Shown: positions 45,901 through 60,900 of the stretch, one piece after another
How the letters are laid out: every line of letters starts with the position of its first letter
Numbering within the stretch: position 1 is the first letter of the stretch
Source: Aurelia coerulea
Taxonomy: Eukaryota > Cnidaria > Scyphozoa > Semaeostomeae > Ulmaridae
Assembly (NCBI GenBank): GCA_039566865.1
Contig: CM076960.1
Location: 3,534,001 to 3,598,000 of the forward strand
Direction: 5' to 3'
DNA length: 64,000 bases
The notes under the pieces: generated by a model
Databases searched by the model: none
The model's input: the letters and a program-made list of their open reading frames with translations, nothing else
Told to the model about the DNA's origin: nothing
Translations under genes and position numbers: made by a program

Positions 45901-48900
45901 ATGTAAAAATTATGTTTTCATTCTGAGATCGTCAAAGGAACTGGATAAGAAACTGTCCGAGAAATGTTTGATTTGGTTATTTTTGATAAGCTGACTTATT
46001 GCAACTACTTTACATAAATTCAAAATGAATGTCTTATCTTAGAGATGAAGCATTGCACATTCTTCTGATACAAACACAATCTCCGTACGTTTAGGATTGC
46101 TGTGATGTAAATGGATTTGACACAAGTATTTTAATAGCTGATCTTTCACCCAAAGATCAGCCTGTCTCTAGATAAAGATTTCTCCTTTTGAATTGAAATT
46201 AGCTAAGTACAAAGGTATTTCTCTTTTCAAAATGCGAAATTTGGTGCACGAACCGTTTAATTGCTTACCTATTTATTATCCAGCCCTTTTAAAGATCAAG
46301 TTCTTAACATAAACAGATTTATAAGAAAAAAGAGTATACGCTTATATCTACTGGCTTACTCGCCTGCTCGCTGAACGGTTCGGGAAATATCATGCATGCC
46401 ATTTCCCGCGGGATGAATGCATCCTACCGCGGGACAAATATACACCTATATTTCCCAATATCGGAATTAATATTGTGTTCTATTCTTCATTTTTCATTTT
46501 CATTTTTTCATTTTTCATTTTTTAACCACGGTCAGCCTGCAGAGACTGCTTTTCAGGGGGCCGTGCAAAATAGTACAAAACAAATTTAAAACCTTATTCA
46601 CAGTTAATATTATTACTATAATACAAATTAATACAAATAGAAATGTTCCTAAATTTATCAAAAGAAAAATAAAAGAAAAACCAAGAACCCTCTCCAATTT
46701 CTTTTTCAGTCTCTTTTTGAAGGTTAGAAGGGAGGGTGCATGTTTGACATCTGAACTCAATTGGTTCCAAATCCTAGGCCCACGAAATGAAATAGACTTC
46801 TGCCCATTTGACGTTTTGAAGAAAGGAACACGCAAGTCAGCTTCGGTATTTCTTAGTCTCATTGTGTTAAGAGCTGAATTTTTTACAAATAACTCAGACA
46901 GATATTCGGGCACAACAATATTTGTGACTTCATCTGTCTTTTTTAAATAAGAAGTGAACTAGCCCTTGTGATAGAGCAATAAACCATACAACACAGAACA
47001 TTCATGTCTGTTACGATTGCTCGGATATAAATGCATTGTTGACGGTTAGTTTTGGTGGTTTCGGTGCAGCTGCCAAAAACGGCAGAAAACAATGGACACG
47101 TGCCTAAAACAATGCTGTTCACAGATTTGCTTATAATTTGATGATTAAGCCAATTGGCACTTTAGATCGGATATGAAATTAAAACTCACCAACACAAGCA
47201 GGAGCTCGCAGACCAATCTCCACATCCTTGCCATTCAAATTGAAATAATAGCTTCCTTTTCGGCAGAAAGCATATTGAGAATAGAAGCCATAAGGACCAA
47301 ATAACGCTCTTGAATTGGCACAATGAACAGCGTAATTACGGGCCCATGATTGGTAAACGATTCTTGCATTTGCATCTCCAACAAGTTTAGGACATATGTT
47401 AGCTGAAACGAAAAAAGGAAATCTTAATGACAGAAATCTGCAAGTCAATCAATCACCTTAATCCATCGCTTGTATGGGAATTTCATGAAAAGAAACATGC
47501 AACTTACAATCTAAAGATACAAAATCTATGCAAACTGCAACAAACGAAGACACAGGGTTTTGGGCAAGACTCACTGTCCTTCAGAGGGAGTTTTGTCTGG
47601 AACACCCTCGATGACAGTGTCAAAAATGAGCCAGCACTTTCGGTTTTCAAAAAGGGGATCAAGCACTGGGCTGGAGACAAATGCCCCTGCAAAATATGCC
47701 GCTAAATTTGCACCAAGTATATATATAGATAATTATTTTGTTTGTAAATAGTTGGTTTGAATTAGTATGTTTTTTCATCAACTTTAAATATGGATATAAG
47801 AATAAGAATAAGAATCTTTAATATTGCTGCATCCTCTGGGGGGGGGGCGCGGGGGGTGCTGTGGTGTAGTTTGGGTACTGCGGATCCCATCGGGGAAGGA
47901 CATCGATTTTCACGACTACGGTATACATGATATACAGGTGAACACAAACAGGACATTTTGAATATTTCATCAGGTCGGGTATACAAATTCGAAAAATTGC
48001 TACTAGGTTGGGGTATTTTTCAAGCTTTGGTGGCACCTCCCCAACCAAAATCTGGTCAGTTCACGATATACCGCGTATACCTTACTTGCATTTCAATTCG
48101 CATGGTACTCAATTCTATTCAGCTTTCAATTTGCACGATTGAATTTCGCGCACCCCAGAGGTCTATTACTCGCTCAGTTCTAAAATTGCGCACCTATTAC
48201 GAGCCATATGCCATTCATTTTCATACCAAAATCAAAGGAAAAATTGATACTTTGTCCTTGGCAGGTCATTTACGAAGAGAAATATCCAAGTTTTGTAAAT
48301 GCCTTATAGAATATGGTGGGAAGATAACGGTACCATTTAGGGAGACAACAAAATGTACCGAATGTCCTAAAAAGTATGGGATTGATTCGGTTGGCTCCAG
48401 CGACGTAAATTTAGCTATTACCAATGGATAATCGCTCTCAAAATGTTTCTCGATAGTTAACTTGAACAATAAATTGTAAAGAGATTCGGATGCAAAAAAC
48501 GAGAAGATTTAGCACACTGAGGCCTTTCTGACTTGTGTCGTCATCAGAGTGTGATTTGAAACAGATCAGAGTGTAACTTGAACAGACGTACTTTTGATAG
48601 CAGACATATTAATCTCGAAAGCTCAAATTTGCATCCACCTGCAAACCAGAGCTTTGGCCTTTTCGGGTCTTTTGGCCTAAATCAATACTTGAAGTACATC
48701 AAATAAATCAAAGATAGCCTTGATAAATTCTAAATAATGTCCGATCTTATCACAGTCTGTTTGCAAGAAGTCACTCCCCAGTTACCCATTGGGCAGTTTC
48801 TTAATTATCTGAATTTCCGTTTTCAATTTTGAAGTGCTTCAAGAATTTGCTTAGGCCAAAAACAAGGCTCTGGTTTGCAGGTGGGCACACATTTGAGCTG

Positions 48901-51900
48901 TTAAGATCAATGGTTCTGCTCTCAAAGCACCAATAACTAAGTTCAAGTTAACTATCGAGGAAGATTTTGAGAGCAATCAGCCATTAATTAGAGCTAAATC
49001 CACAGCGCTGGAGCCAACCGAATCTTTATGTTCTTTTATCTATTTTTAAGTTAACTAGTGAGGAACATTTTGAGAGTGATTAGCTATTGAATAGAGCTAT
49101 GTTCACATCGCTGGAGCCAACTAAATCCGTCCTATATTGTTTGGGACACCCGTTGGGATCTCCTGAGCCACAAGGAGGTCTGGAAATTGCAATCACCTAG
49201 ATGGTGATGCAAGGCTAAGCCAGTTAAGAGATTTTCAACGAGATGAACGAGCTTGTATTCTACACACAACGTGCTTAGGTTTGCTCTATTTCTTCTGTTT
49301 AAATTTGGCAGTAAATTTCGCTCCAGAAACTTTTTCGCGCGTATCATTGGACGTGTGCACATTCTAAGACCACGCGAAATAAAATAGAAGCAAAGAAACG
49401 CACGATTTACCTCGAATTATCTTTGATACAAAATAGCACTTACATTTGATGGTTACTCTGAAAGTACACTTTGCAGTGTTTCCAGAAGTATCAATCGCTC
49501 TGTATTGAAGTAAGGCCGTTTCACCAAATCGCCAAAATTCACCCGATTTCCTTGTAGGAGTTTCGATTCTTGCAATTCCAACATTATCTTTGAAGACTGG
49601 TGCACTCCATATGATATTTGCTTGGGCAGTTACCAATGTATGGACGATATCTTGTGGGCAGCTGTCTGCTTGAGGAGGAGTTTTGTCTGCGACAAAAAGT
49701 GGAACGATGAAGAAAAATAGTTTGCTTTGGTAAAATCTTACATTTGCTAAGGTTTCTTAAAATTACCCGATTTTGAGTACTTAGAGTTTCTTACAAGTAT
49801 CTTACGACTTCCACAACAGTCCTCATGTTTACTTCCTGCGCCATCAAACAAGGACAGATTTGGTAAGACAATAGCACGAGTTGGCTTTGATTGACACCGC
49901 AATTCAAAGCGATTAGTGATCGCAGACAAAGGAAATTCTCTCAACCAGAAATTCAAAACAAAAAAAAGCTGCAAAAATTTCTCTGAAACACAGGTGCTAG
50001 CATGCTCGTTGTGCATTCCGGAAATTGTTTTTAAGAGCAAACATGAGCAAATATCGAAAAAAGAAGGATACATCTACACATCTACCAAGGGCATTTTATT
50101 TCTTTGGTTCAGAGGTTGAGCAGTAAATGCTTCAATTACACCCAAAAATATAAGAGAATTGAATCGCCTCCCAATCGGCTTTTGAACAAAATTGATTAAA
50201 TGCCCGTGGCAGATGTGTAGATATATTCTTCTTCTTTCGATCTATGCTCATGTTTTCTCTCAAAAACAATTTCTGGAATGCACAACGAGCGAATTAGCTA
50301 CCTGGCTTTTAGCGAAACATTTGCGACTGTGTTTGTTTTGAATTACTGGTTGAGAGAATTTCCTTTGTCTGCGATCGTTAATCGCTTTGAATTGCGGTGT
50401 CAATCAAAAGCAACTCATGCTATTGTCTTACAAAATCTGCCCTTGTTGCACCCTCATGAACATTTCAAAACGCAGTTTTTTGAAGCCTTTCCGGTATGTA
50501 GACCGATGTTTAGACCTTACTCAAGTACGTTCCGAATAATATGATATCGGAAACAAGTGAAAATAAAGAAAAGAATGTGCCAAGGACTTCTTTCTTGAAT
50601 AAAACAAATAGTTGATTTATCACTTTCTCCCAGTACTGGCTTCCTATAAGCGGTTTCTTACAAAGAATAATTGGTCAAATGTTTCCAAATTTCTTGCAAA
50701 AACGTGCATAAAACTTACCAAGAATATCAACGAGAACAGTGCAGCTCTTTGTCGTTCCTTCTGAATCTTCTGCATCAAATTTAATCCTGGTTGATCCAAC
50801 CGGGAAAGCAAAATTCCTTGCGTGACTGACTTTAATGATTTTCATGTTCGTCTGTGGCTGTGGGAACTTGAATCCAAGTGAGAAACTCGCTCTGTCGCTT
50901 GGTAATGTTAGTTGAATATCAGCAGGGCAGTTGATATACGGAATTTCGACAACTGAAACGGAACAGCGGAAAATGAGAATTATGCGGAGAGACCTAAAAG
51001 GAGTGATTTTATGCTATCGCAAAATCACTCTGAATCTAATATGAAACAAATTTTAAAGTGAATAACCAGAGTTAAAAGTTAAAAGATGAGATCTCACAGA
51101 TTTATAAATAGCCAATTGTATTTGATAATCCAGCTCGTGGCAACTGAAAGAAATGCTGAAGAAAACAATAGAGGGATTAGGAGTTTCTTTGTCCTATTTA
51201 TAGACAAGTGCTATATATCTCAGGTCATTCACTTTAAGTATCTAATCGTTTTTAATAATCACGTGCATTTTCATATAGTTTTATATGTTTTCCGGTAATT
51301 CCCACGGGGTAGTTATCTTCTTTAGTTAACCTGGGTTGCATTTCTTGGGGGTATTGGAAAGCAATTTGTTGTTAGTGTGATCAGTAAAGTCTCTTGTAAA
51401 GTTTTTGAAGGGATAGTATATGAACAAAAACCCAAGAAATGAAATTTTGTGAGATGTCTTAATAATACATTCGAGGCACGGATTGAATTAGTTGTCACCA
51501 TCTTGCAAAGTTTTGCATAGCCTACGAGTAGACCCATTATCCTAAAGAATAGAGGGTCTACGAAATAAAAAGATAACGCTTGCTATACTTCTGCCCAATT
51601 AATTATGTTAATCCTCTATTCAAATAATGTGTGAAACCCATCTAAACAAAGGCTGCATAAATTAAGTTATAGAAATTTGGAACTGTAGTAGCAAGCTTTC
51701 GTTCATTAATTCGTAGACCCTTTCTCCAGCTAGATAATGGGTCTACACGTAGGCTACGTCTTGCATGGCTTTGACTTGGTGTAAATTTGCGCTTTTACGA
51801 GCTCTCTGGTTCTGAAGCACGCTCCTTGATTATAAGAAATGATTAAAGGAATTGAGTCCATATAAATAGCTGAGCGTTAACGCTATGCTGACAAACTGCT

Positions 51901-54900
51901 GACGGCCCTTTGTTATCGAACAATTGTGCTAAAGTTATTAGTAGTGGAGATCAAAGACTTCTTAATCCTTGCATTAGGGGGGGATTAAGAAGTCTTTGAT
52001 CTCCACTACTAATGACTTTAGCACAATTGTGCGACAACAAAGGGCCGTCAGCAGTTTGTCAGCATAGCCGTTAACGCTCAGCTATTTATATGGACTCAAT
52101 TCCTTTAACAAAATGAGTTTCCCTCGTACTACCATTTACCCCTTAAAGCAAGGTGTACTATGGGCAAAATTCCTGTTGACAATCATTTAGTTTTGATGAT
52201 AAATCTATATATAAGAAAACCACGGTTTTTGATCTTGCCTTGTCATCATTGTGTTTTGAATTCCCTTCTTTCAGGGAGCCACCTACCCCGCAGTTAGATT
52301 TAAAAGAGGGTAATTTAAAGTTTAAGACATTAATTGTCATACTTGGAATACACATCATTTCAGCATCAGTGCTCCATTTCTTGTTACTCTCACAATATTT
52401 GATTGATGGTCCGCGTCGCTTATAACCATGTTTACAATATGACACACAACGTTGACTGAATTCCCTCTCTCCTTGATGGCATGTTGCTGGGATAAGACCA
52501 CCATTCTCTGGCAACTTTAATGACTGGCATTTCACCGCTAGGAAAGAGAATAAAACGCAGTTTGAAGTTTGGATAATAATATTTGATAAACGTGGAGTTG
52601 TAAAGTTTGAAAAACTAACATTTGAGAAGCTAGAATTATTCAAGATCGTAGGAAAATCTTGTTATTTTTCTGACGATAATAAAAGATATCATTATGGAAT
52701 TCTGGAGCAGTTTGTTATCATCTCTCATAAAAAAAATACCAATTTTAGTTATGGAAATGGAAACAACTGTTGCTTTTTAATTGTGTTCGTCATTACTGGA
52801 TACTAAATTTCAAATTTCTCTGGTCAACTGATGATTTTGCGTAAGCAAATCAAATTTGGAGCATCGATGACCAGTATCTATCAAAATAGCAATGATACTG
52901 AAAGATTTTCCACCAAGATTGTGGTTTAAAATTTGGCTTATTTGCTGCCATTTTTGCGCTCCTATTAGACCTTTAGCTAACGCAAGGTAAGAAAAACAAT
53001 ATGTCAGATCTAAAAATTTCTTCATAATGTGGAAAAACGCTGCTTGGTCAAGATAAACCAAGATATTTTCGTAAAGTCGATTTAACCTCTATTTTCATTA
53101 CTCTGAAATATATGAGAAAAAATCACAAACATACTTCGGTTTTTCAGTGTCGCAGACACCTTGTCAAAGATTCGGGGCGAAACTATTGTTTCAGTTAAGA
53201 AGTATTGTTTTATTTCTATTTCTTTGGAACAAATGCCTTTTGTTCGCCTCTGTTCGATTCATTCAAATGCATTTATGAATCTTCAAACGCCAGAACTTTC
53301 TTGGCTCCCCAAGCCGCATCAAGCAAAGCTTGACTTGTTTAATAGACATTTGATTTAACTAAACTAAATAACCGATTATGACGCAACGTGTATAGTGAGC
53401 TTACGATGACAAGAGGCAGTTGCATGACTCCATGTTCCCGTATTCTGACATGTTGCTGTATTTTGCAACGGTTGTCCAGTTGGTGCTGTCAGCTCAAAAC
53501 CTTGACTGCAGTTCACTTTGCAAGCAGTGCCAATCGGTATGTTTCCATACTTCTGTGTGCAAATTGGAGGAGTGATTGCTCCTCGTACTGGTGCTTCGAG
53601 GGTCTTGCAGTATATTTCTGGATAAAAACATATGTCATAAGTGAGCTTGAATTGATACAATGCAATAAAGGAAGACCTTTGAAGATTCAATTTGTGTGCT
53701 CCCAGGTCTACGGTTCATATGACTAAATATCTTAGGCCAGAATCAATCTGCAAACCTTCACCTAAAGCTTCCGGATAAAACATGCAATTAGAAACAAAAT
53801 CTGCCTTATCACTTAAGAACATGTTAGGGGAATTGAGACTTTGATGCTTAAGCCATTCTGCTGTGACACCAACAGCCTGTAAATTTCAAAGGACCGCAAA
53901 GATGATGTCATCTGCATCTAATGTTAGACAGAATCTAGCACAGTATCCAATACTTCTTGATCGCTGCTAGCATAGTTGTATTTAGCTTATCTATTGGCGA
54001 TGGAGTACTCATTGTCTTTCGTTCACCATGGTATCGTCCCTGTAGTGTTGTATAGTAATTATAAAAGTATAGCAGAATGTAAGATTTATTGTAATATTTT
54101 ATATGTTTAAAAACACCATAAAAAACTCGCGCAAAATGCACATTGTTGGACTTCGGAGCATTTGTTTTAATTCAAATACAATCGTTGTACTGCAAATATA
54201 GGTCCTTAATTGATAACAGCATATTGTTGTTGAACAAGTTTAGCATACGTTCCAAATCTTGAAAAAGGTTGGTGTAAAATTGAGTGACCTATTTCTTGGA
54301 ACTGAATGACTTCAAAGAAACTTTAGCTAATTCTCTATAATTCTACCGTTGGAATTTTCTGAAATCTTCAATATTTTCAGAATTAGAACGTTTTTCTTCT
54401 TTTTCAAGAATTCAAGAAAAATTTTCAAAAAAACTTTAAACCATCGTAATTTCTAAACTTTTTGACCTAACATGAAATAATTTCGAAGAAAGCCATAGTT
54501 TATGAATGCCTACAAAATAGTATCAAGCAAAAGTCTGTCACTCATCTGGCTTATGATTTAGAAATTTGATGACGTCACATCCTCAAATAAGTTGAAATGT
54601 AAGATAGGCTGTAAATTCCAAAAATATTCAAAATTTCTGGAAAGTCCAACGGTAGAATTATAGATAAGTATCTAAAGTTTCTTTCAAGCCATTCAATCAG
54701 AAGAAATAGGGCATTGAATTTTACACCCGCCTTTCTACGCCGAGATAAAGATTTGGAACCAATGCTAACAAGTTTAACCTGTATAAATATGATGATATTA
54801 TTATTCTTAAAATGTACCTTCACATCGATGATTGTCATCAGCAAGTCGATATCCAGTCCTACATTCGCAATAATATCCACCATGATAGTTAGAACACGTA

Positions 54901-57900
54901 TGATCACATCCACCATTCTTTGTAGCACATTCATCAACGTCTATAAGAGACAAAAGAGAACAAGATTTCGTTGTATTCTTATCACTGTAAAATATGGGGA
55001 AGCACACGATGGACACAGCAAATCCCCGCATATAAGAACCTAAAAAAATAAGAACCTACAGGCTGTTTTTCCTAACTTATGCACCTTGTAATTAAGAACC
55101 TGTTTCAGTTTGATGAAAAATATGTTCTTATAGCAGGGGCACCAGAGTTGATTTTGGATAGTCAGTGTTAAGTTCATTTTTGTCCCAGTGGGCTTTTAAT
55201 GTTTGAATTTCCTCCCCTGCTGTTTGAAAGCTTAACATTGGTTATTAGGTAATAGATTATAACCTTGCCAAAACAAATAATAGGGCTGAAAATCATTGAC
55301 AAAGGTTCTAAAATGGCCTACGCAAGGTACTCTTCAAATAAGAACCATTGTACCTTGAAATTTGGCTTAGTACCTTTAAAATAAGAACCTATTTCAGCCT
55401 AGCTCTCAAAAAAGTAGGTTCTTATATGCGGGGATTTACTGTACTCGCAGAGGTTGAAATCGCAATGTACTAAACTGATGAATTAACTGATGAATAATTT
55501 GCCTTTCTAAAGAATAGAATTCACACCCCTGAATGCTCTCAATGAAATCAAACTAAATAGAGAAAGCAAATACTATGGTCAACTGCGTTGAGGGTAGACC
55601 TATGATCAGAAGTCCCTTGTTTCCCTGTGCTCCTTGACTTCAAGATCGGGTTTCGGTCAACAGAGATTCATGGATATTACCCTGATAAACCTGACCCTAT
55701 TTAGGCCCAAACTCTGAGCTTTTTAGAGTACCAATCAGATTGCGAGATTTGTGAATTACCATGGTGATGGCAACTATGATGAAATTTTTAGCCAATCAGG
55801 CAAGGTCTGGTAGTAAAGGGAGGCTATTCATCTTTTACTTTTCGCGATTTAGCAGTCTTGATTGCAGCAAGCACGCCAAACAAAATGCAAAATTGCTGAA
55901 TTAGAGCTTCTGCAGAAAACAGAAACAGTTTGGGGTTGAGTTGCATGAGTTCAAACAGGTTGTTTATTCAAAAGTTTTGAAGGGTCCTTGTCCTTGTATG
56001 TCCGCCTGCAGGAGCAGGGAAAACGTATTGATTTGCTTTTATTTCAGCCTGCTCTACTTGCAGAAAAAGAGTGAAGTCTTACTGTGGACTTTAGACTTTA
56101 GAACGTCTCTAGGGAAACTAATCGAGCGTCCTGAAATAAGCGAAAGAGTTTTGTTCTTCAATGCATTACAACACAAAGACAAGTCCTTGCATGTTTCACA
56201 ACAATATTTCGTAAAATTTTTGGGCTCTCTGGAAGGTAATCTGAAAGCGAGGCTTAACAAGATAGGGTCAGCTTTTTCACCGTTTCATTATGAGTCCCTG
56301 TTGAGCAAGGTTTACCGCAGCGATACAAGGGACTCATCGTCATAACTCTACGTTGAGAGTGCGAAAGCTATCCTTGAAGCTGTAAAGTCGCTTTGTCTTA
56401 AACAGAACTCTATCCTTTGTTTTACAAAATTCATCTTTCCTCGTCAATCCTGGGCATAAAAAAGTCTAAATCTACATGACTGTAAACAAGCTAATTTTAC
56501 TTATTTTGGGGCCTATCAAAACAGGAATTTTCGGCTACTTCCAGATTGTGAAAGGAATCTCGAAAACTAATTTGAAGCCCTTTGGTAATTTGTTGGTAAC
56601 CTGTTGGTAATCTGTTGGTAATTTGTTGGTAATCTGTTGGTAACCTGTTGGTAATCTGTTGGTAACCTGTTAGTAATCTGTTGGTAACCTGTTGGTAACC
56701 TGTTGGAAATACGTTGGTAATCGGTTGGAAATATGTTGGTAACCTGTTGGTAATCTGTTGGTAACCTGTTGGAAATATGTTGGTAATCGGTTGGAAATAT
56801 GTTGGTAATCGGTTGGTAATCTGTTGGTAATCTGTTGGCAACCTGTTGGTAATCTGTTGGTAATCTGTTGGTAACCTGTTGGTAATCTGTTGGTAATCTG
56901 TTGGTAACCTGCTGGTAACCTGTTGGTAATCTGTTGGTAATCTGTTGGTAACCAGTTGGTAATCTGTTGGTAACTTGTTGGTAATCTGTTGGTAACCTGT
57001 TGGTAATCTGTTGGTAATCTGTTGGTAATCTGTTGGTAATCTGTTAGTAACCTGTTGGTAATCTGCTGGTAACCTGCTGGCAACCTGTTGGTAGTCTGTT
57101 GGTAATCTGTTGGTAATCTGTCGGTAATCTGTTGGTAACCTGTTGGTAGTCTGTTAGTAACCTGTTGGTAATCTGTTGGTAACCTGTTGGTAACCTGTTG
57201 GTAGCCTGTTGGTAATCTGTTGGTAGCCTGTTGGTATGATTATTCATTTGCCGAGGTCATGCTGAGCCTGCAGAACTAAAAGAACAAAATACCCAAAAAG
57301 TGCACAAAATCTCCTGTAAAGAATAGAGAATGAATCCATACCTTGGCAACCATACTGTGTTGTTGAATTCCTCTCATACCCTGCTCTGCATTCACAGTTA
57401 TAGCCACCAATCGTGTTATTACACATTTGTTCGCAGCCACCATTTCCTATGCCACATTCATTGATATCTATATGATAAATAAAATATTTGGTAAAATTGG
57501 TACGATAAAATGATCTTTAAACGGCAGTTGGACTTGAATCAAAATTTATTTCAAAAGTCTCGGTTTTCAACAATAAACACAAGATACTTACCCATACATT
57601 CTGTAAGACTGTTATCCTTAAGTATGAACCCGGTATCGCATGCGCAATAATATCCACCAGGATAATTTGAGCAGTATGCTTTTTTGTCTTTTCGGCATCC
57701 ACCATTGTTTGAAAGGCACTCATTGACATCTAAAGAGATGAAGATTAAATGTCATGCATGTAGGGTAGTCTTATCTTTATCTTATTATTATCGATTTCTT
57801 TATCGTTGAATTACAATAGAAAGATAGCTAAAAGTAGTTAGCTAATTAATTCCAACGTTTTAAACTGACAAAGAGATTCTGAATTGGGTATTGCTGGTGG

Positions 57901-60900
57901 TAGTGTATGGCACGCCATAGCGGAAAATATTGTCAACATAATGAAAACAACCTTAACATCTACAAAGTTTCTATCATTTCAGTGCAAAATGAATAATGAT
58001 TTGATAACTTTGTAAAAAAGTGCTCAACATTTCCGAGAAAGTGCTCAACATTTCCGAGAAAAAGTGTTCAACATTTGAAAAAGTGTTCAACATTTTGAAA
58101 AAGTGCTCAACATTTTAAAAAAGTGCTCAACATTTCCGAGAAAGTGTTCAACATTTTGAAAAAGTGTTCAACATTTTGAAAAAGTGTTTAACACCAACAA
58201 CAACAATTACAACAACAACAACAACAATACCGCATGGCACTCAGGAAGAAGATCTTTCCCACATCTGAAGTGAATCGAGTTATGAGTATGGATTCGAACG
58301 CAGAAGATTTCCTTCGCCAGCTCAGGAACACCGCTACTGGGGCACCAGCAGACGTACGGGGGCTGGTTGGAGATTTGATAAGCCACCCTTTTCTTGCAAG
58401 ATTGGGGAATGCAGGTTCATTCAACAGCCCCAGCCAGCTGAACAGTTCAACGGTGCCAAGGGTAGCAACACAGGCAACACGCCAAGGGCGAGGACAGGCC
58501 TCATCAGGACAACAAGACATGCGAGAGGAAATGGCCCGCATTTTTGCACCAGCAGAACTCGATTGCGGATATGCTTCAGCAACAAAACGGGCCAATGAAT
58601 GCCAAAATTCAACTGAAGAAGTTCGGACATTTCTTCGCTGCATCTTTACTTAGGCCTACTGGTCAGTGACATAGGCCATATGGCTTATTACCACGTGTCA
58701 CCACGTTGTTGTTGTTGTTGTTATTGTTGTTGTTGGTGTTAAACACTTTTTCAATTGTTGAGCACTTTTTCAAAATGTTGAGCACTTTTTCAATTGTTGA
58801 GCACTTTTTCAAAATGTTGAACACTTTTTCAAAATGTTGAACACTTTTTCAAAATGTTGAACACTTTTTCAAATGTTGAACACTTTTTCAAAATGTTGAA
58901 CACTTTTTCAAATGTTGAACACTTTTTCGATCGTTGAGCACTTTTTCAAAATGTTAAACACTTTCTCGGAAATGTTAACACTTTTTCAAAATGTTAAACA
59001 CTTTCTCGGAAATGTTGAGCACTTTTTAAAAATGTTGAGCACTTTCTCGGAAATGTTGAGCACTTTCTCGGAAATGTTGAGCACTTTCTCGGAAATGTTG
59101 AGCACTTTTTTACAAAGTTATCAAATCATTATTCATTTTGCACTGAAATGATAGAAACTTTGTAGATGTTAAGGTTGTTTTCATTATGTTGACAATATTT
59201 TCCGCTATGGCGTGCCATAGTAGTGTTTGCCACAACTCAAAGGGGAATCGATCCTTCTTAATCCTAAATTTTCTCTTCGCAGTTCAAATTAAGTGTTTGG
59301 AAAATCTGACAGATGCTCAATAAATTTAGGCCGTTTCCAGAAGAAATTTTCAAGACACTATTTATCAAATCAACAAAATCAACAAAATTTGCCAAGTATC
59401 ATTTACAATAATGAATTTAATGAATTAAGGTTGATAATCAGTCTTCAGAGTCTGTTTATACGTTAATGCATTGCATACCATGGCCTGTCAAAAAGTGGAT
59501 ATCTTTTGGGGCACCAGGTACTAATAAAAATTTTTCTGTCCCAAAATTAAGCTATTTTTCTCACCCCTTTTCTTTAGATTTCCGTCATATTTTTGTTCAG
59601 GTTTAGAACCTGACCGGTCGCGTGTGCTTGCAATAGAGAACAGACTTGATGGAGATAAAAATGTTTGAAGGGAACAAATTCAAGGGCTCACGTAATAATT
59701 CTAGCAAGTTTTGGCAAATGAGGTCATAGGCTAAAAGGCTTACCGAGACATGTTTTCTTGTCGTAGGCCAGAGTATAACCAGACAAGCAACCACACGAAG
59801 TCTTTTTGTCACAATGATTATAACAGATATGGTCACATCCACCATTCTCAATCATGCACCAATCAGAGATGCCACCTACAGAAAACAAAATGCATGATAA
59901 TCTCAAAAATAGTGTTAAAGAACAAGTCCGGGGTTTCACAATTACTGTTAAAAAGCAACCTTACCAACTGCCAAACATCACTTGTGACTTCTTTCCAAGT
60001 TTTGAGGTGTTTTCTGTTGTAAATTCGTACGACATTTTTCGTAAGCTATGCCCAATGTCGTCGCCATTTTGGAAACGCGAGAAAATGGCTAGCCTCGGTT
60101 TGGAGGTTCGATTGTGACTTCGGAAAATACTTGAGAGTTCTATAAGAAAACAGCCTCGTTCATGTCGAAGGCAAAATGGGTGAAATTACGCCATGAATAA
60201 TGACGTCATTTCGCTCATTTCACAGAATGAAATACACAATTTCGCAGAGAAAAGACAGAGAAGGTTGGAAAAAAGTACGACACACCATTCACAACATTGT
60301 GATCTTTCATTGTATAAACAATTATTCCGACCCCGGACTTGTCCTTTAAAGCACTGGCAAAGGGACTGCTTCCATTGGTGAAGTCAAAAATACCGAGATG
60401 TGAATGACGCTTTGTTGCCATTAGTATAGGCGTATATTCTCTGCTAATTTTCAAATTAATCGTGCAAAATGTTTTTGACCTATTATTTAAAACTACTTGT
60501 TCGAATGGAATCTTAGGTAGTTTCCGATAATACCAGAGAGAGCATTTTTTCATCATCATTTTTCCAGAATTACAGCATTTTCTAATTTCAGCTAGTTTTG
60601 CTGTTGTGACGTCATCAAATTGCTAAATCATACACCATCAAAGCTATACACTATTGCCTTGCTAACATCGTGTTGACCTTCAAAAATCAGAATTCCTTGT
60701 GTTGGTAAATTTATGTTGCTTTCAATGTTTGTCACATCATGGACTAAGATCGATTGTGGAATTCTAGTCTCCATACAAACAACTTCTCTAATTTAACTGA
60801 TAACTTTGACTGATAACTTAGGATTTCAAGTTTTGAATATCGTCTGCATACAGTAAATCCCCGCATATAAGAACCTACTTTTTTGAAATCCGGGCTGAAA

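Noticed and set aside
56497..57247. Minus-strand ORFs with TNRLPTDYQQI repeats
   Set aside because: 11-bp minisatellite in an intron; open in several frames.
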